Positions 34,977 to 43,993 of a DNA stretch of 64,000 nucleotides are shown piece after piece; position 1 is the first letter of the stretch; the number at the start of each line of letters is the position of its first letter. A program made the translations under genes and the position numbers. The notes beneath the pieces are model-generated. The model had not been told where the DNA came from. It saw only the letters and a list, made by a program, of their open reading frames with translations, and searched no databases. Source of the DNA: Streptomyces sp. HUAS CB01 (GTDB lineage Bacteria > Actinomycetota > Actinomycetes > Streptomycetales > Streptomycetaceae); assembly GCF_030406905.1 (NCBI RefSeq), contig NZ_CP129137.1, forward strand, positions 2,421,001 through 2,485,000. The letters are read 5' to 3'.

Positions 34977-35205
34977 TCCGCAGGCCGACATCGCGCGCCG
35001 GGCCTGGCTGCCCTGCCCCGCCTGCGACGACGCCCGGGACTGCGCCACCTGCGCCGACCGGCGCAACTGTGCGGACCACTGGCGCTATCTGATCTCCAAC
35101 AAGGGCCCGGTGGTCCATCTGCAGTGCCCCGGCTGCACCCACATGTGGTCGGTCGACACCCGCCGCCGCGCGAGCCGCCCCGCGGGGGACCCGCCGCCCT
35201 GCTGA
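34960..35205 (+). CDS. Small Cys-rich zinc-ribbon-like protein
   Basis: 81 residues from the GTG at 34960, which overlaps the end of the preceding gene and has GGAAGGGGG upstream. It has seven cysteines in CxxC-like pairs before a final terminal Cys: LPCPACDDARDCATCADRRN and NCADHWRY, then LQCPGCTHMWSVDTRRR. The pattern suggests two zinc knuckles or an iron-sulfur or thiol-rich fold. I do not know the family's function. Coupling with the DUF6400-like gene suggests they act together. Confidence 0.7.
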   Translation: MRLPIDPQADIARRAWLPCPACDDARDCATCADRRNCADHWRYLISNKGPVVHLQCPGCTHMWSVDTRRRASRPAGDPPPC

Positions 35206-35484
35206 ACCGCGGCCCCTCCCGGCCAGCCGCTCACAGCCCTCCCGGGCCGGACGCGGTCGGTCCCTGCCGCGGCGGGGACCCGGCGGCGCGGGGACGGCCC
35301 CGTAGCCCTCAGCGCCCACGCGAACCACGCGAACCACGCGAAAGGGCCCCCACGAAGGCGGCCCGACGGAGTGCCCCACGAGCGGCGCGCCCACCAGGAC
35401 CGCCCACCGGGTTCGCCGCCCGCCGCCGGACCCGCGCCGGGTGCCGCACCGGTTCCGCGGGCAACGGGCCCCTCACGCACGTAC
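35206..35484. other. Intergenic region with 9-bp repeats
   Basis: Between the Cys-rich gene and the large subtilase gene, which converge. It contains three tandem copies of CACGCGAAC (35317-35343, the last ending in A). No gene is supported. The region ends in the hairpin at 35485. Confidence 0.6.
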
Positions 35485-35518
35485 GGCCCGGTACGGCGCC
35501 GCTTCGCCGTACCGGGCC
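35485..35518 (-). terminator. Hairpin after the large subtilase gene
   Basis: A perfect 14-bp stem (GGCCCGGTACGGCG and its complement) with a 6-base loop, 24 bases past the subtilase stop on the minus strand. Confidence 0.75.
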
Positions 35519-35541
35519 TGCCTACCCGTGCCGTCGGCGCG

Positions 35542-38500
35542 TCATCCCACGCCGACCGCCCGGATGATCTCCTGTTCCACCGAGCCGCCCCGGTCGTCCG
35601 TCGCGGAGGCCCGCAGCGAGACGAACTCCGCGTCCCTCGGCACCGACAGCGCCCCCTCCCACGCGGCGGCGGCCCCGCGTTCACGGTCGAGCCGCACCGT
35701 GCGCCAGGTCGCGCCGTCGTCGTACGACACCTCCAGCGTCGCGCCGGTGATCCTGCCCGTGCCGACGGCGCCCTTGACGTACTCGGAGAAGATCCCGACG
35801 TCGAGCGTGCGCCCGGCCCTGACGTTGCCGGTCAGGTCGGTGTCCACGTCGAAGCCGAGGTTGAGCATCGGCAGGAAGGTCTCGCGGTCGGCCGGGGTCT
35901 CCTTCGAGCGGAAGGTCCACTCGGAGTGCCCGCGGGTCGACAGCCGCCACCGCTCCGGATCCAGCGTGGTGTCCGTGACGACCCGGAACTCCTGCTCGGT
36001 CGGCTTGACGTCCCAGGCGTACGCGCCCGAGCTCATCCGGCGGTCGACCCGCACCCCGTCCACGTACACCTCGGTGAACTGGGTCATCGAGTCGTCGCCC
36101 CAGACGTTGCCGAAGCCGGTGTGGTCGGGGCCCGAGTCGCCCCAGCCGGGCGTGTTGAACCTCAGGTCGTTGCCGGTGCGCTGCTGGCCCCAGCCGAGAC
36201 CGGTGCCGAGCCACGGGTGCCACACCGGCCGGAACCAGTTCAGCGTCGTGCGCGTGCCGCCGCGGTGGGCGGGGGTGCCGCTGCGCTGCTCGATGGCGTC
36301 GGGGCCGTTGGTGACCGACTCGTGCCAGCGCTGGCCGGGGCCGGTGCTGACGTGGTCGGTGCGCTCGGCCGGGAAGGCGATCCGTTCCGGGAAGCCGAAC
36401 CCGATCGGGAACGTGTCGGTGATCGAGTAGCGGAACTCCCCGCCGTCCGCCGGCCGGGTGCCGTGGAAGCGGCTGTCCAGGACGGCGAGATCGCGCTTGC
36501 CGGGCCGGAAGACGAGGTCCTCCGGGACGGCACCCGGGTGCCCCTCCGACAGGTCGTACACATACGGCGTGTACCGGGTGCCGGTGAGCTCCAGCCGCTG
36601 GTGGCGGGCGGCCGCCGTGCGCAGGCGCGCCCCGTCGGCGGAGCCCACGGTCGCCACGTGCAGCGGCCGGGTCCCGTAGTCGGCGGTGCCGAACCAGGCC
36701 ATCAGCCGGCCGGGCGCGTCGTCGGAGACGAACAGAGCCCTGGCGCCGGCGTCCTGGGCGTTCTGGGCGAGCTCCACCGGCCCGACGGCTTCCGTGCGCC
36801 GTACGACGACGGCCTTTCCGCGCACGTCCTTGCCCCGGTAGGCGGCCGTGTCGCCGGTGCCCGCGTCCACGACCGGGACCTTGAGCCGGCCGTCGAGGAC
36901 GGTGGTGCCGGACTGCACGGTCGCGTCCGCGAGCCGCGTCCCGCCGGCCTCGGCCTCCAGCAGCGGCTTGCCGAGCCGCCAGACTGTCCGGTACTCGAAC
37001 GTGCCGGTGGCGGGCTTGCGGGTGGGCGCGGCGAAGACCGAGTCGTACGTCAGGGGCACCTGCACGGCCCCGCCGTACGACACCCCGTTCGCGTCGCGGT
37101 CGAACTCCATGAGGAGCTGGCGGGTCTCGGTGCGCCTGTCGACCTCGGCGCGGATCTCACGCAGCCGGCGGCCGTCGAGGGTGATCTCGCGGTCGCGGTC
37201 GAGGGTGATCTCGGGCTCGGTGAGGAAGCCGAGGCCGAGCGAGTCGGCGCCCTTGCTGCCGCGTACGTCGAGGAAGGTCGACACGGTGTACGTGCCGGGC
37301 TTCAGGCGCAGTTCGAGGGTGCCGGAGGCGCCGACGTCCGCGGGGAACGGGTCCTCGCCGGCGGCGAGCCGCTGCACGCCGAGACGGGTGGCGGCCGGGG
37401 TTCCGTCGCGGTCCTTGACCCGGACCGTGAGGGTGTACCGCTCCTCCTCCTTGACCAGGCCGAAGGCGGTACGGGCGACGACCGTGCCGTCGGCGGCGGT
37501 GGCCGTGATCCGGCCGCCGTTGGTGCCCACGGCGGCCTTGGTCCCGTCGCCGGTGACGGTGGTCCGCGCGGTCCCGTGCGCAGGAACGGTGAGGGTGGAG
37601 TCTGCGAGGGTGGCGACCCCGGCCGGAGCGCCCTCGACGGCCAGGTCCAGGGTGACGGGCGTGTCACCGGAGTTGGTGTAGGCGAGGGTCCTGGTGACCG
37701 GCTCGTTGCCGTCGTACGGCCAGCCGAAGAAGCCCAGGTCGGCCGAGCCGGTGGCGGTGATCCGGGCGCCTATCGCGGCCGGTACGTCCACCCGGCCGGC
37801 GCCGAGCGCGTACGGGGACGCGTCGAGCGGCTTCGAGGAGGACATCAGGGCGTCCTTGAGCTGCGCCCCCGTCCAGTCGGGGTGCCGCTCGGCGAGGAGC
37901 GCCGCCACGCCCGCGACGTGCGGGGTGGCCATGGACGTGCCGTCCATGGAGGTGTAGGGGCCGCTGCCGGGGGCCAGTTGGGAGCGGGCGGCGAGGATGC
38001 CGACGCCGGGCGCGGAGAGGTCGGGCTTGAGACCGTTGTCGCCGTGGCGCGGTCCCTGGCTGGTGAACCAGGCGGCCCGGTCCTCGGAGTCGACGGCGCC
38101 GACGGTCAGCGCGGAGTCCGCGGCGCCCGGCGAGCCGATGGTGCCCGGGGCACCGGAGTTGCCGGCCGCGATGACGAACAGGGCGCCGGTCTCGGCGGAG
38201 AGGGTGTCGACCGCCTCGGCCATCGGGTCGGTGCCGTCGCTCCCCTCCCGGGAACCGAGGCTCATCGACACGATCGCGGCGTCGATGTCCTTGGCGGCCC
38301 ACTCCATGCCCGCGATGATCTGCGACTCGCTGCCGAAGCCCTCGTCGGAGAGGACCTTGCCGACGGCGAGGTCGGCGCCGGGCGCGACGCCCTTCTCACG
38401 GCCGTCGGACGCGGCACCGCTGCCGCCGACGGTGGAGGTGACGTGGGTCCCGTGGCCGTCCTTGTCGGCGACCTCCTGGCCCTCGATGAACGACCTGCTC

Positions 38501-39225
38501 GCCGAGATCCTGCCCTGGAGGTCGGGGTGTCCCGCGTCGACGCCCGTGTCCAGGACGGCGACCCTGACGCCCTTTCCGGTGAGCCCGGCCTGCCAGGCCT
38601 CGGGGGTGCCGATCTGGGCGTTGGACTCGGCCATGTCGGCGCGCACCCGGCCGTCCAGCCAGATCTTCTCGATGCCGCCGGAGAAGGCGCGCCGCGCCGC
38701 GGTGCCGGGGCCGGTCACGGCGCTCCAGAGGACGCCCGGTTCGGCGGTCATCGCGACACCGCCGACACTGGGCAGGGCCCGGGTGACGTCCCCGCCGCGC
38801 GGGGCGGCCGCGCGGGCACCCCCGGCGTAGGTGACGATCAGCGGGAGGTCGCCGTCGACGCCCTGCGCGACGAGACCGGTGACGTCGAAGAGCCGCTCGT
38901 CGAGGACGCCCGCGTCCAGGTAGGGGCGGGCCTCGTCGGGTACGACGGTGATCCGGCCGTCCACGATCTCGCTGCGCACGGCGCCGGTGGCGCCCTCCCG
39001 CCGCTCGACGGCGACGGCCTTGCGGCCGGCGCCGAGGTCGGTGACGGTGACCGTGTCCCCGGTGATCAGCGTGACGGTGTGCCGTGCGGTGGCCGGGGAC
39101 GGGGTGTGCGTCCCGGTGCCGGGCTGCGGTGACTCGGCGGCGAGGGCCTGTCCCGCCGGGAGCAGGGCGAGGGAGAGGCCGGCGGCGATCAGCCGGGCTC
39201 TCCTCCTCGCGGGCGCTCTGGTCAT
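35542..39225 (-). CDS. Large secreted S8 subtilisin-like protease
   Basis: 1227 residues from the ATG at 39225 (GAGGAG upstream). Signal peptide MTRAPARRRARLIAAGLSLA cut after QALA. A propeptide to about residue 205 is followed by the catalytic domain with Asp226 (VAVLDTGVDAGHPDL), His258 (DGHGTHVTSTVGG) and Ser431 (DGTSMATPHVAGV); the oxyanion Asn is in AAGNSGAPG. A long C-terminal region (about 500-1227) has beta-sandwich segments and a protease-associated-like insert (RGKAVVVRRTEAVGPVELAQ). It should degrade extracellular proteins. A nearly divergent smaller subtilase lies at 39645. Confidence 0.94.
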   Translation of the reverse strand: MTRAPARRRARLIAAGLSLALLPAGQALAAESPQPGTGTHTPSPATARHTVTLITGDTVTVTDLGAGRKAVAVERREGATGAVRSEIVDGRITVVPDEARPYLDAGVLDERLFDVTGLVAQGVDGDLPLIVTYAGGARAAAPRGGDVTRALPSVGGVAMTAEPGVLWSAVTGPGTAARRAFSGGIEKIWLDGRVRADMAESNAQIGTPEAWQAGLTGKGVRVAVLDTGVDAGHPDLQGRISASRSFIEGQEVADKDGHGTHVTSTVGGSGAASDGREKGVAPGADLAVGKVLSDEGFGSESQIIAGMEWAAKDIDAAIVSMSLGSREGSDGTDPMAEAVDTLSAETGALFVIAAGNSGAPGTIGSPGAADSALTVGAVDSEDRAAWFTSQGPRHGDNGLKPDLSAPGVGILAARSQLAPGSGPYTSMDGTSMATPHVAGVAALLAERHPDWTGAQLKDALMSSSKPLDASPYALGAGRVDVPAAIGARITATGSADLGFFGWPYDGNEPVTRTLAYTNSGDTPVTLDLAVEGAPAGVATLADSTLTVPAHGTARTTVTGDGTKAAVGTNGGRITATAADGTVVARTAFGLVKEEERYTLTVRVKDRDGTPAATRLGVQRLAAGEDPFPADVGASGTLELRLKPGTYTVSTFLDVRGSKGADSLGLGFLTEPEITLDRDREITLDGRRLREIRAEVDRRTETRQLLMEFDRDANGVSYGGAVQVPLTYDSVFAAPTRKPATGTFEYRTVWRLGKPLLEAEAGGTRLADATVQSGTTVLDGRLKVPVVDAGTGDTAAYRGKDVRGKAVVVRRTEAVGPVELAQNAQDAGARALFVSDDAPGRLMAWFGTADYGTRPLHVATVGSADGARLRTAAARHQRLELTGTRYTPYVYDLSEGHPGAVPEDLVFRPGKRDLAVLDSRFHGTRPADGGEFRYSITDTFPIGFGFPERIAFPAERTDHVSTGPGQRWHESVTNGPDAIEQRSGTPAHRGGTRTTLNWFRPVWHPWLGTGLGWGQQRTGNDLRFNTPGWGDSGPDHTGFGNVWGDDSMTQFTEVYVDGVRVDRRMSSGAYAWDVKPTEQEFRVVTDTTLDPERWRLSTRGHSEWTFRSKETPADRETFLPMLNLGFDVDTDLTGNVRAGRTLDVGIFSEYVKGAVGTGRITGATLEVSYDDGATWRTVRLDRERGAAAAWEGALSVPRDAEFVSLRASATDDRGGSVEQEIIRAVGVG

Positions 39226-39644
39226 GGATGTCTCTCCTCGTACGCCCGGTGACGGGGGGTTACGGGCGTTGGCGAAGAGTGTGGGGGCTGGGAAGTCGGT
39301 TGGGGCGGCGCAGGGTTGGCGGTTACCTGCCATGGCGGCTACTTGCCACGGCCGGGGCGGGGTCGGACGGCCACGCGGCGGACCCGGTCGGTCAGGCGGC
39401 CGGGGGACGGCGGGACGGCCCGCGGCAACGGCGGCCGCCCGGCGGGGCGCACGGCCCGAACACCCCAAGGCATATGACGCAGCTATATGGATGACGAGCA
39501 CTCAGCAATCCGGTGACCCCCCGGATGTCGGACCGTCCCGCCACCCGTGAGCTGCTAGCTGTAAGCGCCAAACACATTGACGTTCCGGAAAGAGACCGAC
39601 GAAAGCCGGTCCGCTTCCGTCGACTTCCTCAAGAAAGGTCTGGG
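39226..39644. other. Divergent intergenic region of the two subtilases
   Basis: 419 bases. The A+T-richer segment 39470-39500 (CATATGACGCAGCTATATGG) and 39565-39600 (GCCAAACACATTGACGTTCC) are the likely promoter areas; TTGACG at 39581 is a possible -35 for the plus-strand gene. No gene is supported. Confidence 0.45.
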
Positions 39645-40910
39645 ATGCCCAAGATCTTCGGCGCTGCGCTGCTCGCCCTCGCACTCGCCGCCGCTCCCGC
39701 GGCCGCCGCGGTGACCGGCACGGCCGCCCAGCCCGGCCAGATCCCCGGTGAGACCACCGGCCGGTACATCGTGACGCTCCAGGACGCCCCCGAGGCCGGC
39801 AGCGCCGACGCGGCGGTGAACGCGGCCGTCGGGCGGGCCTCGTCCATGGGCGCCGTGGTGCTGCACGTCTACCGGCACGCCCTGCAGGGCTACGCGGCGT
39901 CGATGTCCGCTGCCACGGCGGCCGCGCTCGCCGACGAGCCGGGGGTCCGGTCCGTGGAACCCGACCGTCCGGTGCGGATCGCCGCCCAGTCGGTGCCGAC
40001 CGGGGTGGACCGGGCGGAGGCCGACCTCAGCGCGACCGCCGCGATCGACGGCAAGGACACCAGGGTCAACGCCGACGTGGCGGTCATCGACACCGGTGTC
40101 GACGCGGACCACCCGGATCTCAACGTGTACGAGGCCGGGGGCAAGAACTGCTGGCTCCCGATGCTGCCGCCCATGGACATGCACGGGCACGGCACGCACG
40201 TGGCCGGCACGATCGGCGCCCTCGACAACAACACGGGCGTGGTCGGCGTGGCACCGGGCGCACGGATCTGGCCGGTGCAGGTGCTCAGCCCGTTCGGCTC
40301 CGGGAGCACCTCGAACGTCATCTGCGGCATCGACTACGTCACGGAGCACGCCGACGAGATCGAGGTCGCCAACATGAGCCTGGGCGGCTCGGGCAAGGAC
40401 GACGGCAACTGCGGCAAGACCAACAACGACGCCATGCACCAGGCGATCTGCAACTCGGTGGCCAAGGGCGTCACCTACGCGGTCGCGGCCGGCAACGACC
40501 ACACCGACGCGTCCGGCTTCGTCCCGGCCGCCTACGACGAGGTGATCACGGTCAGTGCCCTGGCCGACTTCGACGGCAAGTCGGGCGGCCTCGGCAGCGC
40601 CACGTGCCGCTCGGACCGGGACGACACCTTCGCGAACTTCTCCAACTACGGCCGCGACGTGGACCTGATCGCCCCCGGCGTGTGCATCCGCTCCACCTTC
40701 ATGAACGGCGGTTACTCCACCCTGTCCGGCACCTCGATGGCCGCCCCGCACGTCGCGGGCGGCGCGGCCCTCTACCGGGCGACCCACGCCGGCGCCTCCC
40801 CCGCCGAGGTCAAGACGGCGCTGGTGAAGGCGGGCGGCACGGACTGGATCTGGCCGTCGGAGGACGGTGACGGCATCAAGGAGCCGCTGCTGAGGCTCCG
40901 TTCCTTCTGA
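39645..40910 (+). CDS. Secreted S8 family serine protease
   Basis: 421 residues from the ATG at 39645 (AAGAAAGG upstream). Signal peptide MPKIFGAALLALALAAAPAA, then an I9 inhibitor-like propeptide (RYIVTLQDAPEAG to about 110). Catalytic residues: Asp149 (VAVIDTGVDADHPDL), His182 (MHGHGTHVAGTIG) and Ser364 (LSGTSMAAPHVAGG). Extra cysteines (NCW, ICGID, NCGK, ICNS, TCRS, VCIRS) suggest disulfides that stabilise the exported enzyme. It is divergent from the larger subtilase, so the pair may be co-regulated. Confidence 0.94.
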   Translation: MPKIFGAALLALALAAAPAAAAVTGTAAQPGQIPGETTGRYIVTLQDAPEAGSADAAVNAAVGRASSMGAVVLHVYRHALQGYAASMSAATAAALADEPGVRSVEPDRPVRIAAQSVPTGVDRAEADLSATAAIDGKDTRVNADVAVIDTGVDADHPDLNVYEAGGKNCWLPMLPPMDMHGHGTHVAGTIGALDNNTGVVGVAPGARIWPVQVLSPFGSGSTSNVICGIDYVTEHADEIEVANMSLGGSGKDDGNCGKTNNDAMHQAICNSVAKGVTYAVAAGNDHTDASGFVPAAYDEVITVSALADFDGKSGGLGSATCRSDRDDTFANFSNYGRDVDLIAPGVCIRSTFMNGGYSTLSGTSMAAPHVAGGAALYRATHAGASPAEVKTALVKAGGTDWIWPSEDGDGIKEPLLRLRSF

Positions 40911-41180
40911 TCCCGCCGAGCGGGACCTTCCGAACCCGCGGGGCGGGGTCTCCCTCCGGTCCCGCGGGGCGGAACGCACCACCAGGTCCCGACTTCCGGG
41001 ACTCCCGGGTCGGGACGGCACCGCGACGGAGCGGGGATCGGGACCCGTCCAGGGCCCGGCCAGGCTCCGGGGGCCGGTCCGGGGGCCGGTTTCGGAAACC
41101 CGTCCGGGGCCGGTCCGAGCGCCGTACGGTCCAGGGTCCGTGCCGGGGGCGACCCTCGGCACGGACCAACGGCCCCGCCG
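40911..41180. other. GC-rich non-coding stretch after the subtilase
   Basis: 270 bases with no supported gene. Repeated words such as GGGGCCGGT and TTCCGGGAC occur, but no clear terminator. It leads into the tandem repeats at 41181. Confidence 0.45.
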
Positions 41181-41276
41181 CGTCACGGCGTCACGGCGTC
41201 ACGGCGTCACGGCGTCACGGCGTCACGGCGTCACGGCGTCACGGCATGACGGCATGACGGCATGACGGCATGACGC
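41181..41276. repeat. 8-bp tandem repeat array, 12 units
   Basis: Eight perfect copies of CGTCACGG (41181-41244) followed by four copies of the variant CATGACGG (41245-41276, the last ending GC). The same octamer occurs again at 41363-41370 over the stop codon of the MFS gene that ends here. It has no spacers, so it is not a CRISPR array. Confidence 0.95.
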
Positions 41277-41304
41277 GTCGCGGCACCACGCAACCGCGCG
41301 TCGC

Positions 41305-41352
41305 GCGTCTCGACATCACAGCGTCTCGACATCACTGCGTCTCGACGTCACC
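41305..41352. repeat. 16-bp tandem repeat, three units
   Basis: GCGTCTCGACATCACA, GCGTCTCGACATCACT and GCGTCTCGACGTCACC in direct succession, ending 13 bases before the MFS stop. Confidence 0.9.
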
Positions 41353-41365
41353 ACGACGTCACGCG

Positions 41366-42625
41366 TCACGGCGTCGGCCGGCGGGCGTCGTAGCGCAGGA
41401 AACCGCGGCCGCGCAGGGCGAGCAGGCAGACGGCGAGGACGCAGGCGAGTCCGCCGCCGGTGACGGCGACGGTGGGCGAGGTGAGGTCGGCGACCGAGCC
41501 GGCGAGGAAGTCGCCGAGGCGGGGGCCGCCCGCCACGACGACGATGAACACCCCCTGCAGGCGGCCGCGCATCTCGTCCGGCGCGGCCGCCTGCAGCATG
41601 GTGTTGCGGAAGACCATGGAGACCGTGTCGGCGCATCCCGCGAGAGCGAGGAAGAGCAGCCCGAGCCAGAGGTTCCTGGTCAGGCCGAACACGGCGATCG
41701 CGGTGCCCCACGCGGCCACGGCGAGCAGGATCGCCACCCCGTGCCGCCGGATGCGCCCCTGCCAGCCGGAGAACACCCCGCCGAGCAGTGCGCCCACGGC
41801 GGGCGCCGCGACGAGGAGACCTGTCGTACGGGCGTCACCGCCGTACCAGAGCCCGGCCACCGCCGGGAACAGCGCGCGCGGATGGGCGAGGATCATCGCG
41901 CAGAAGTCGGAGAAGAAGGTCATACGGATGTTCGGCCGGGTGGCGAGGAAGCGCAGCCCGTCGAGCACGGACGCGCGCCCGCCCTTCGTCCCGTCGCGGT
42001 CGGGCAGCATCGACGGCAGCCGCCACATCGCGTACAGCGCGGCCCCGAAGGCGACGAAGTCGATGGCGTACGCGGACTGGTAGCCGCCGTAGCCGACGAT
42101 CAGTCCGCCCAGCATCGGGCCGAGGAGCATGCCGGACGTCATCGTCATGGAGGACAGGGCGTTGGCGGCCGGTAGCTGCTCGGGCGGCAGCAGCCTCGGG
42201 ATCATGGCGCTGCGGGCGGGCGAGTTGAGCGCGGCGCACACGGCCTGGAGCGCGACGACGCCGTACAGGAACCAGACGCGGTGGAAGTCCGCGAAGGCGG
42301 CCGCGGCGAGCGCGGCGGACAGCCCGGCCAGACCGGCCGCGCTCCAGAGCCCGAGCGCGCGCCGGTCCACGGTGTCGGCGACGGCGCCGCCGTAGAGGCC
42401 GAAGACGACCAGCGGGACGAGGGTGAAGAGACCGACCAGCCCGACCGAGAACGTCGAGTGCGTGATGTCGTACACCTGGAGCGAGATGGCCAGGGTGGTC
42501 ATGCCCTGGCCGATCCAGGAGACCGTGTTGCCGAACCAGAGCCGCCGGTAGTGGGCGGAGACGCGCAACGGGGTGAGGTCGGCGAGGATGCGGGGTTTGC
42601 GGGCGGGGGAGCCGGTGGCGGTCAT
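41366..42625 (-). CDS. MFS transporter, DHA3 (EntS-like) family
   Basis: 419 residues with 12 predicted membrane helices. The opening RVSAHYRRLWFGNTVSWIGQ and the loop YGGAVADTVDRRAL are typical of the DHA3/enterobactin-exporter branch, as is SPARSAMIPRLLPPEQLPAA. It probably exports a siderophore or drug. No siderophore genes are nearby, so the substrate is open. The 3' end abuts the tandem repeats. Confidence 0.9.
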   Translation of the reverse strand: MTATGSPARKPRILADLTPLRVSAHYRRLWFGNTVSWIGQGMTTLAISLQVYDITHSTFSVGLVGLFTLVPLVVFGLYGGAVADTVDRRALGLWSAAGLAGLSAALAAAAFADFHRVWFLYGVVALQAVCAALNSPARSAMIPRLLPPEQLPAANALSSMTMTSGMLLGPMLGGLIVGYGGYQSAYAIDFVAFGAALYAMWRLPSMLPDRDGTKGGRASVLDGLRFLATRPNIRMTFFSDFCAMILAHPRALFPAVAGLWYGGDARTTGLLVAAPAVGALLGGVFSGWQGRIRRHGVAILLAVAAWGTAIAVFGLTRNLWLGLLFLALAGCADTVSMVFRNTMLQAAAPDEMRGRLQGVFIVVVAGGPRLGDFLAGSVADLTSPTVAVTGGGLACVLAVCLLALRGRGFLRYDARRPTP

Positions 42626-42804
42626 GCGAGGAACGTCGTACGGCGGCGGGCGGCTATGAGCGGCATGGCGGAAGTATAAGGACGCACTTGAGCGAGCCCC
42701 TTACACCACCGGACCGGTCTCCCGGGCCCCTCCGAGGCCGTCAGCGCGGGGCGCGCGTGCTCCGGTGAGGTCGTCCGCCGACGGCCGTCACCGCGGCGAG
42801 GAGT

Positions 42805-43545
42805 TCAGCGGCCGCCGGAGACCCGCAGGACCGTGCCCGTCGTGAAGGAGGCGTCGTCCGAGAGCAGCCAGGAGACGGCACCGGCGATCTCGGCCGGTTC
42901 TCCCGGTCGGCCGAGCGGCGTCACGGCGGCCACCTTCGCGGGCCGGTGGGGATCGCCCATGGCGGCGTGCATGTCGGTGTTGACGGTGCCGGGGGCGACG
43001 GCGTTGACGCGGATGCCCTGCGGGCCGAGTTCCTTGGCCAGACCGACGGTCAGGGCGTCGGTCGCCGCCTTCGTCGCCGCGTAGTGGACGTACTCCCCGG
43101 GTGAGCCGAGCGTCGCGGCGGCCGAGGAGATGTTGACGATCGCGCCGGAACCGCGTGCGGCCATGTCGCGGGCCGCGCGCCGGCAGCACAGCAGATAGCC
43201 CAGCAGGTTCACGTCGATGACCCGGCGCAGGTCCTCGGTGCGGGCGTCGGCGAGCCGGCCGAGCGGGCCGGTGACGCCGGCGTTGTTCACCAGACCGGTC
43301 ACGGGGCCGAGTTCCGCCGCCGCAGTGTCGAACAGGCGTTCCACGGCCGTCTCGTGGGAGGTGTCCCCCCGTACCGTGACACAGCGCGCGCCGGCGGCGC
43401 GCACGCTCCGGGCGACCTCCTCCGCGGCGGCCGCGTTGCTGACGTAACCGAGGACCAGGTCGTGGCCGTCGGCGGCCAGCCGGACGCAGGTCGCCGCGCC
43501 GATGCCACGGCTCCCGCCCGTGACGACGGTGACCGGACGTGCCAT
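42805..43545 (-). CDS. Short-chain dehydrogenase/reductase
   Basis: 246 residues. Classical SDR: TGGSRGIG nucleotide site at residues 9-16, NNAG motif, catalytic Ser in IVNISSAAATLG and the YxxxK motif (YAATK). The cofactor site has no Asp after beta-2 (LGYVSNAAAAEE), which leans to NADPH. It is similar to FabG-type ketoreductases and glucose dehydrogenases, but the substrate is unknown. It stands alone. Confidence 0.93.
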   Translation of the reverse strand: MARPVTVVTGGSRGIGAATCVRLAADGHDLVLGYVSNAAAAEEVARSVRAAGARCVTVRGDTSHETAVERLFDTAAAELGPVTGLVNNAGVTGPLGRLADARTEDLRRVIDVNLLGYLLCCRRAARDMAARGSGAIVNISSAAATLGSPGEYVHYAATKAATDALTVGLAKELGPQGIRVNAVAPGTVNTDMHAAMGDPHRPAKVAAVTPLGRPGEPAEIAGAVSWLLSDDASFTTGTVLRVSGGR

Positions 43546-43664
43546 GGGGCGCCTCCCGAGCTCGCTCCTGCCCGCGCCGGGTGCCGTGCGGGCGTTCCGG
43601 GGCCCACTCCATCACAGCCGGGGGCGGGGCCGGTGGTGAGGGCGCACGGGCGTGAAGGTGTGCA

Positions 43665-43686
43665 GGTTGCGGGGCAACCCGGGTAG
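43665..43686 (+). promoter_or_regulatory. Possible stress-sigma (SigB-type) promoter of the CsbD gene
   Basis: GGTT at 43665 and GGGTAG at 43681-43686 resemble the GNNT/GGGTA elements of Streptomyces SigB promoters, but the spacing (12 bp) is shorter than the usual 14-16. It lies about 70 bases before the CsbD-like start. Confidence 0.35.
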
Positions 43687-43757
43687 GCGCAGGGTGAACA
43701 GGCGCAGGGTTAACCGGTGCGTGGACGCACCACGGACCCGAGAGGACACCGATCCTG

Positions 43758-43937
43758 ATGAGCAAGCACAACGCCAAGGCGCGGCAGATCAAGGGCAAGC
43801 TGAAGGAAACCCTCGGGAAGACCATGGGCGACAAGTCCATGCAGCGCGCCGGCCGGAGCGACATGCTGCGCGGCAAGGCGCAGGAGATGGCGGAGAAGGC
43901 GGCCGACCAGGTACGCAGGCACACCCGGCACCACTGA
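43758..43937 (+). CDS. CsbD family stress-response protein
   Basis: 59 residues from the ATG at 43758. The sequence is charged, helical and Lys/Ala-rich: NAKARQIKGKLKETLGKTMG and RGKAQEMAEKAADQVRRHTR, which matches the CsbD-like family (general stress proteins of unknown mechanism, SigB-controlled in Bacillus). It is short for the family and ends in a His/Arg tail. A SigB-like -10 lies upstream. It is a single-gene unit. Confidence 0.8.
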   Translation: MSKHNAKARQIKGKLKETLGKTMGDKSMQRAGRSDMLRGKAQEMAEKAADQVRRHTRHH

Positions 43938-43993
43938 GGCGACCGGCCGGCCCCCGGACCCCGCGGTTCGGTCGTCCCGCAGGGCCGGGCGGT

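Noticed and set aside
35371..39132. 1253-codon open frame on the plus strand
   Set aside because: It is antisense to the large subtilase gene and has the Gly/Arg/Asp-rich, motif-free composition expected of a high-GC shadow frame.
41181..41276. CRISPR-like array
   Set aside because: The units are 8 bp and directly adjacent, with no spacers and no cas genes. It is a simple tandem repeat.
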